Below are positions 61,535-64,000 of a stretch of 64,000 nucleotides of DNA, piece by piece (within the stretch, counting starts at the first letter, position 1; each line of letters begins with the position of its first letter). The notes below the pieces were generated by a model. It did not search any database. It saw only the letters and a program-made list of their open reading frames with translations, and was not told where the DNA came from. The position numbers and the translations under genes were made by a program. The stretch lies in the NCBI GenBank assembly GCA_050948665.1, contig JBMNEH010000001.1:372001-436000 (forward strand), in the 5' to 3' direction. Source of the DNA: JBMNEH01 sp050948665. Lineage in GTDB: Bacteria; Bacillota; Clostridia; Christensenellales; UMGS416.

Positions 61535-63413
61535 ATGGCAGAACGGATCAAAAAACGGCTGACAGACAAATACGCGGTATTTTTGATTTTCAAAAGCAGG
61601 CTTTTTGACGCAGACCAGTACGCGGAGCGGGCGGGGCTGTGGAAGGCCGGCAGAATGAAGGCCGCGGCCCATTATTATTACGGGGGTTGGAAGCAGAACG
61701 ACCCCTCCCCGGAATTTAATAGACATGAATACCTGAAAAGTAATACCGATGTACGGGAGGCGGGGATATGCCCCCTCTACCACTATGAACACTTCGGGAA
61801 AAAAGAGGGCAGGCTGATCGGCGGCAGGAAACAGTACCCCAGACGCTTATTTAGGAAAAACGCGGAAGTTTTGATTTCCGGAAGCAAGTTTTTTGACGCG
61901 AAATGGTACGCGGAGCAGGCGGGGCTGGGGAAGGCCAGCAAAATGGAGGCGGCGGCCCACTATTATAGCGGGGGATGGAGGACGTATGATCCCTCCCCGG
62001 AATTTGACGGGCAGAAATACCTGAGGGACAATCCCGATGTGCTTGCCGCGGGGTTATGCCCTCTCTACCACTATGAGCGCTTCGGGAAAAAAGAGGAAAG
62101 GCTGTTCGGCGGAAAGCAAAGATACCGCAGATGGAGAGTACGGCGGGCGCTGGACAGAGCGGCCGGCAGGCTGCTTTACCGGAAGGAGATCAGAAAAAAC
62201 CGGTCGGTACGGATACTGGCAGCCCTGCAGCTTTACTACCCGGAAAGCTGGCGGGAGATCAAGGAGTATTTAAAGAACCTGGGGCCGTATACCTACGACC
62301 TTGATCATCACATATCAGAGGGACTTTGATATGGGGGATGTGCTGGAGGATATACGCCGCTTCAAGCCGGACGCCCGGCTGACCGCGGTGGATAATATCG
62401 GCTTTGATCTGGGCGCGTTCCGGATATCGCTCCAGGGGGTCAACTTAGAGGACTACGATATCGTTTTCAAGATCCATAGTAAGGGTACTACGCGCAGGAG
62501 CGTTTTTATTTACGGTCAGTTTTTCAAATACCGGGACTGGTTTTTATACCTCTACGAGGGGATCCTGGGGGGTAAGACCGTTCACAAAACCATCGATGTG
62601 CTGACGAACGACTCCAAATGCGGACTGGTCGCCGCCGACAACCTGCTGGTACATGACCCCGGCTTTAAACAGAACCTGACGAGGGCGGGGATGAAGTCCT
62701 ATCCGGAAATCGAAGTGCCGGAGGATTATATCTTCGTCGCGGGGACCTGCTTCGCTGTGCGGGCGGAAACGCTCCGCTGGTTCCAAAGGAACACATTCCC
62801 CTTTGATAAATCCGCCCGCGGGAATTTTTCCCTGGCGCATGTACTGGAGAGGGTCATTTGCTTTCTTCCGGTTTCAATGGGGTATGAGGCGAGGGGGAAC
62901 CGGGTATGCCTGACGCTGCAGAAGCTGCGGAAAATGCAATCCAAAGAGTATCAGAAGGACGCGGAGATGCTGGAGGCGCTGTTATCGGACGAGCGGTTCG
63001 ATATCGACAGCGAGTTCGCATACCGTAAATTCGCGGTGACCCGCATCAGAGGGTACGAACTGACAACGGAGCGTATCGGCAATATCAAAAGAGTGTGGTT
63101 CGACGGCAGGGTGATCCCACTGGAGGAATGCGCACCCTACCAGTATTTATGCGGGGATACGGAAGCATATGAGGCATATTGCCAATATCATAAGGAACAT
63201 AACCTGTACCCGATGTCGAAGGAGAGATTCGACGGGCTGATCAGGAGCCTGGAGGAAGAGGGGTTTAACGAGCGCAATGTCATCGTGCTGAATCAGGATT
63301 TAAACTCTGTCATGGACGGGCAGCACAGGCTCTGTTATTTGCTGAAGAAGTACGGCAAGGACTATATCGTCCCGGTGGTGAGAATCAAACTCCGCCCGCC
63401 CGGGAGGCGGTAA
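61535..63413 (+). pseudogene. Rhamnan-synthesis-F-like glycosyltransferase gene broken by one frameshift
   Basis: Two overlapping frames (61535-62329, 264 codons; 62301-63413, 370 codons) read as one protein if a single T is removed at about 62301, in the run CCTTGATC; this restores TYDLIITYQRDF. The first half has two copies of the motif (K)xFDAxxYAEQAGL..AAAHYYxGGW..DPSPEFD..YLxxxxDV..PLYHYExFGKKE, also found at the start of the gene at 47930. The second half has an RgpF-like domain (NIGFDLGAF, DIVFKIHSKGT) and a C-terminal ParB-like motif (VMDGQHRL). It may be a true mutation, a sequencing error or a programmed shift. Confidence 0.82.
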
Positions 63414-63436
63414 GGGCGGGGGCGGGGGACAGGCAA

Positions 63437-63471
63437 GCGAGACAAAGGGAAAGCCGTTGTCTCGCTTTTTT
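63437..63471 (+). terminator. Terminator after rhamnan-synthesis-like gene
   Basis: A nine-base-pair stem GCGAGACAA/TTGTCTCGC is followed by six T, ~25 bases after the stop. Confidence 0.88.
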
Positions 63472-63515
63472 ATGGGGTTTTGGGGGGAAAGGGGGGCAGC
63501 CCACAGGGGGGCTTT

Positions 63516-63635
63516 GAGACAGAACCCCCGCCTCAGCGGTCGGAAGGCATAGGGGAAGGTATGCATACATCCGTCTGCGTTTGTTTGCGCGGTTATTCAG
63601 CAAGGGGAAGGTATGCGACAGATCAGGGGGCGGAG
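63516..63635 (+). repeat. Dispersed intergenic repeat, copy 7 (long form)
   Basis: GAGACAGAACCCCCGCCTCA, GGTCGGAAGGCATAGGGG, AAGGTATGCATACATCCG, then GGGGAAGGTATGC again and GACAGATCAGGGGGCGGAGG. It is the most complete copy and shows the internal direct repeat clearly. Confidence 0.88.
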
Positions 63636-63693
63636 GGGGAAGGAGCAGGGGGGAAGGAGCGGAGGGGGCGGGGGAAGGAGGGGGAATTGCGCC

Positions 63694-64000
63694 TCACCGG
63701 CGGGGGCCGGTCTCTTTCACAGCCCGCAACCCGCTTTTCATGATCAGATAGCGCAGGAAGGGGGTGAAAAGGACCCATCGCTTCAGCACCTTCAGCAGCA
63801 GCTTGCGCCGGAGCCCGGCGGTTTTCCCATGATAGATCCGCGAGGCGCGGCGGATATCCGCTTTCATGGCAGAGGCGAGGATGCTTCCGCTTTCCATGGC
63901 GTAGGAGAGCCCCTCAAAGGAGCTGGGGCTGATGAACCCCGCGGCCTCCCCGATCAGGAAAATATCGCCTTTCCCGGTCTCAAAATCGCGGGGGCGGCGC
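63694..64000 (-). CDS. FAD-dependent oxidoreductase, C-terminal part (geranylgeranyl-reductase-like), partial
   Basis: The last ~102 codons of a gene entering from the right edge. The motif GDIFLIGEAAGFISPSSFEG with LSYAMESG is the typical second FAD-binding segment (GDAAG type) of flavin-dependent reductases in the geranylgeranyl reductase/FixC-like group. It continues with a helical, basic C-terminus (KAGLRRKLLLKVLKRWV). The start and nucleotide-binding N-terminus lie outside the window, so the exact function is not decidable. Confidence 0.8.
   Translation of the reverse strand, partial: RRPRDFETGKGDIFLIGEAAGFISPSSFEGLSYAMESGSILASAMKADIRRASRIYHGKTAGLRRKLLLKVLKRWVLFTPFLRYLIMKSGLRAVKETGPRR

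Overview
The window reads as chromosomal DNA of an anaerobic, GC-rich member of the Bacillota, most likely a gut clostridium of the Oscillospiraceae type. This is inferred from strong AGGAGG-type ribosome sites, sigma-A promoters, germination-type GerMN lipoproteins, a DacF-like D,D-carboxypeptidase, an ECF transporter S component, an oxygen-sensitive glycyl radical enzyme, and gene families typical of gut clostridia. No 16S rRNA or other species marker is present.

Layout. (1) 73-9883: a glycan-use locus with a GPH-type sugar symporter, a convergent AraC regulator, then GH2, GH43, a sugar isomerase/epimerase-type TIM barrel and GH78 in one operon. None of the hydrolases has a signal peptide, so imported oligosaccharides are probably cut inside the cell. 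(2) 10704-12142: a stand-alone phage lysis cassette (membrane coiled-coil protein, CHAP endolysin, holin-like protein). (3) 12251-17445, minus strand: response regulator, histidine kinase, two GerMN lipoproteins and an ECF S component in one tightly coupled operon, divergent from a D,D-carboxypeptidase at 17638. The order resembles actinobacterial mtrA-mtrB-lpqB. (4) tRNA-Leu(GAG) with its own promoter and terminator. (5) 19568-25252, minus strand: three tandem paralogous secreted repeat proteins, each with its own promoter and terminator. (6) A YgjP-type metallopeptidase and a small membrane protein.

(7) 27062-40914: a complete type I-E CRISPR-Cas system whose Cas2 is fused to a DnaQ-like DEDDh exonuclease. 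It is followed after only 15 nt by an array of 68 regular repeats plus three decayed ones at the far end. (8) 41656-47356: a compact phage block with a self-cleaving repressor, Cro-like protein, two small Cys-containing proteins, small and large terminase, portal and a Prp-like cysteine protease. It has no capsid, tail or integrase genes. At least three CRISPR spacers encode peptides resembling the terminase and portal of this phage type. (9) 47930-52027: a 1365-residue three-module glycosyltransferase of visibly lower GC, bracketed by two copies of a roughly 320-bp segment that includes the 3' end of the Prp-like gene.

(10) MarR regulator and DegV protein. (11) An AraC regulator divergent from a glycyl radical enzyme operon (glycyl radical enzyme, SDR, phosphotriesterase-like hydrolase, activating enzyme), then a serine beta-lactamase-family protein and a flavin-reductase-like protein. 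The reaction catalysed is not recognised, and this is one of the most interesting loci here. (12) A rhamnan-synthesis-F-like gene broken by one frameshift, and the 3' part of an FAD-dependent oxidoreductase running off the right edge. A family of dispersed intergenic repeats (seven copies, in long and short forms) is scattered from 10.2 kb to 63.6 kb, always on the plus strand.
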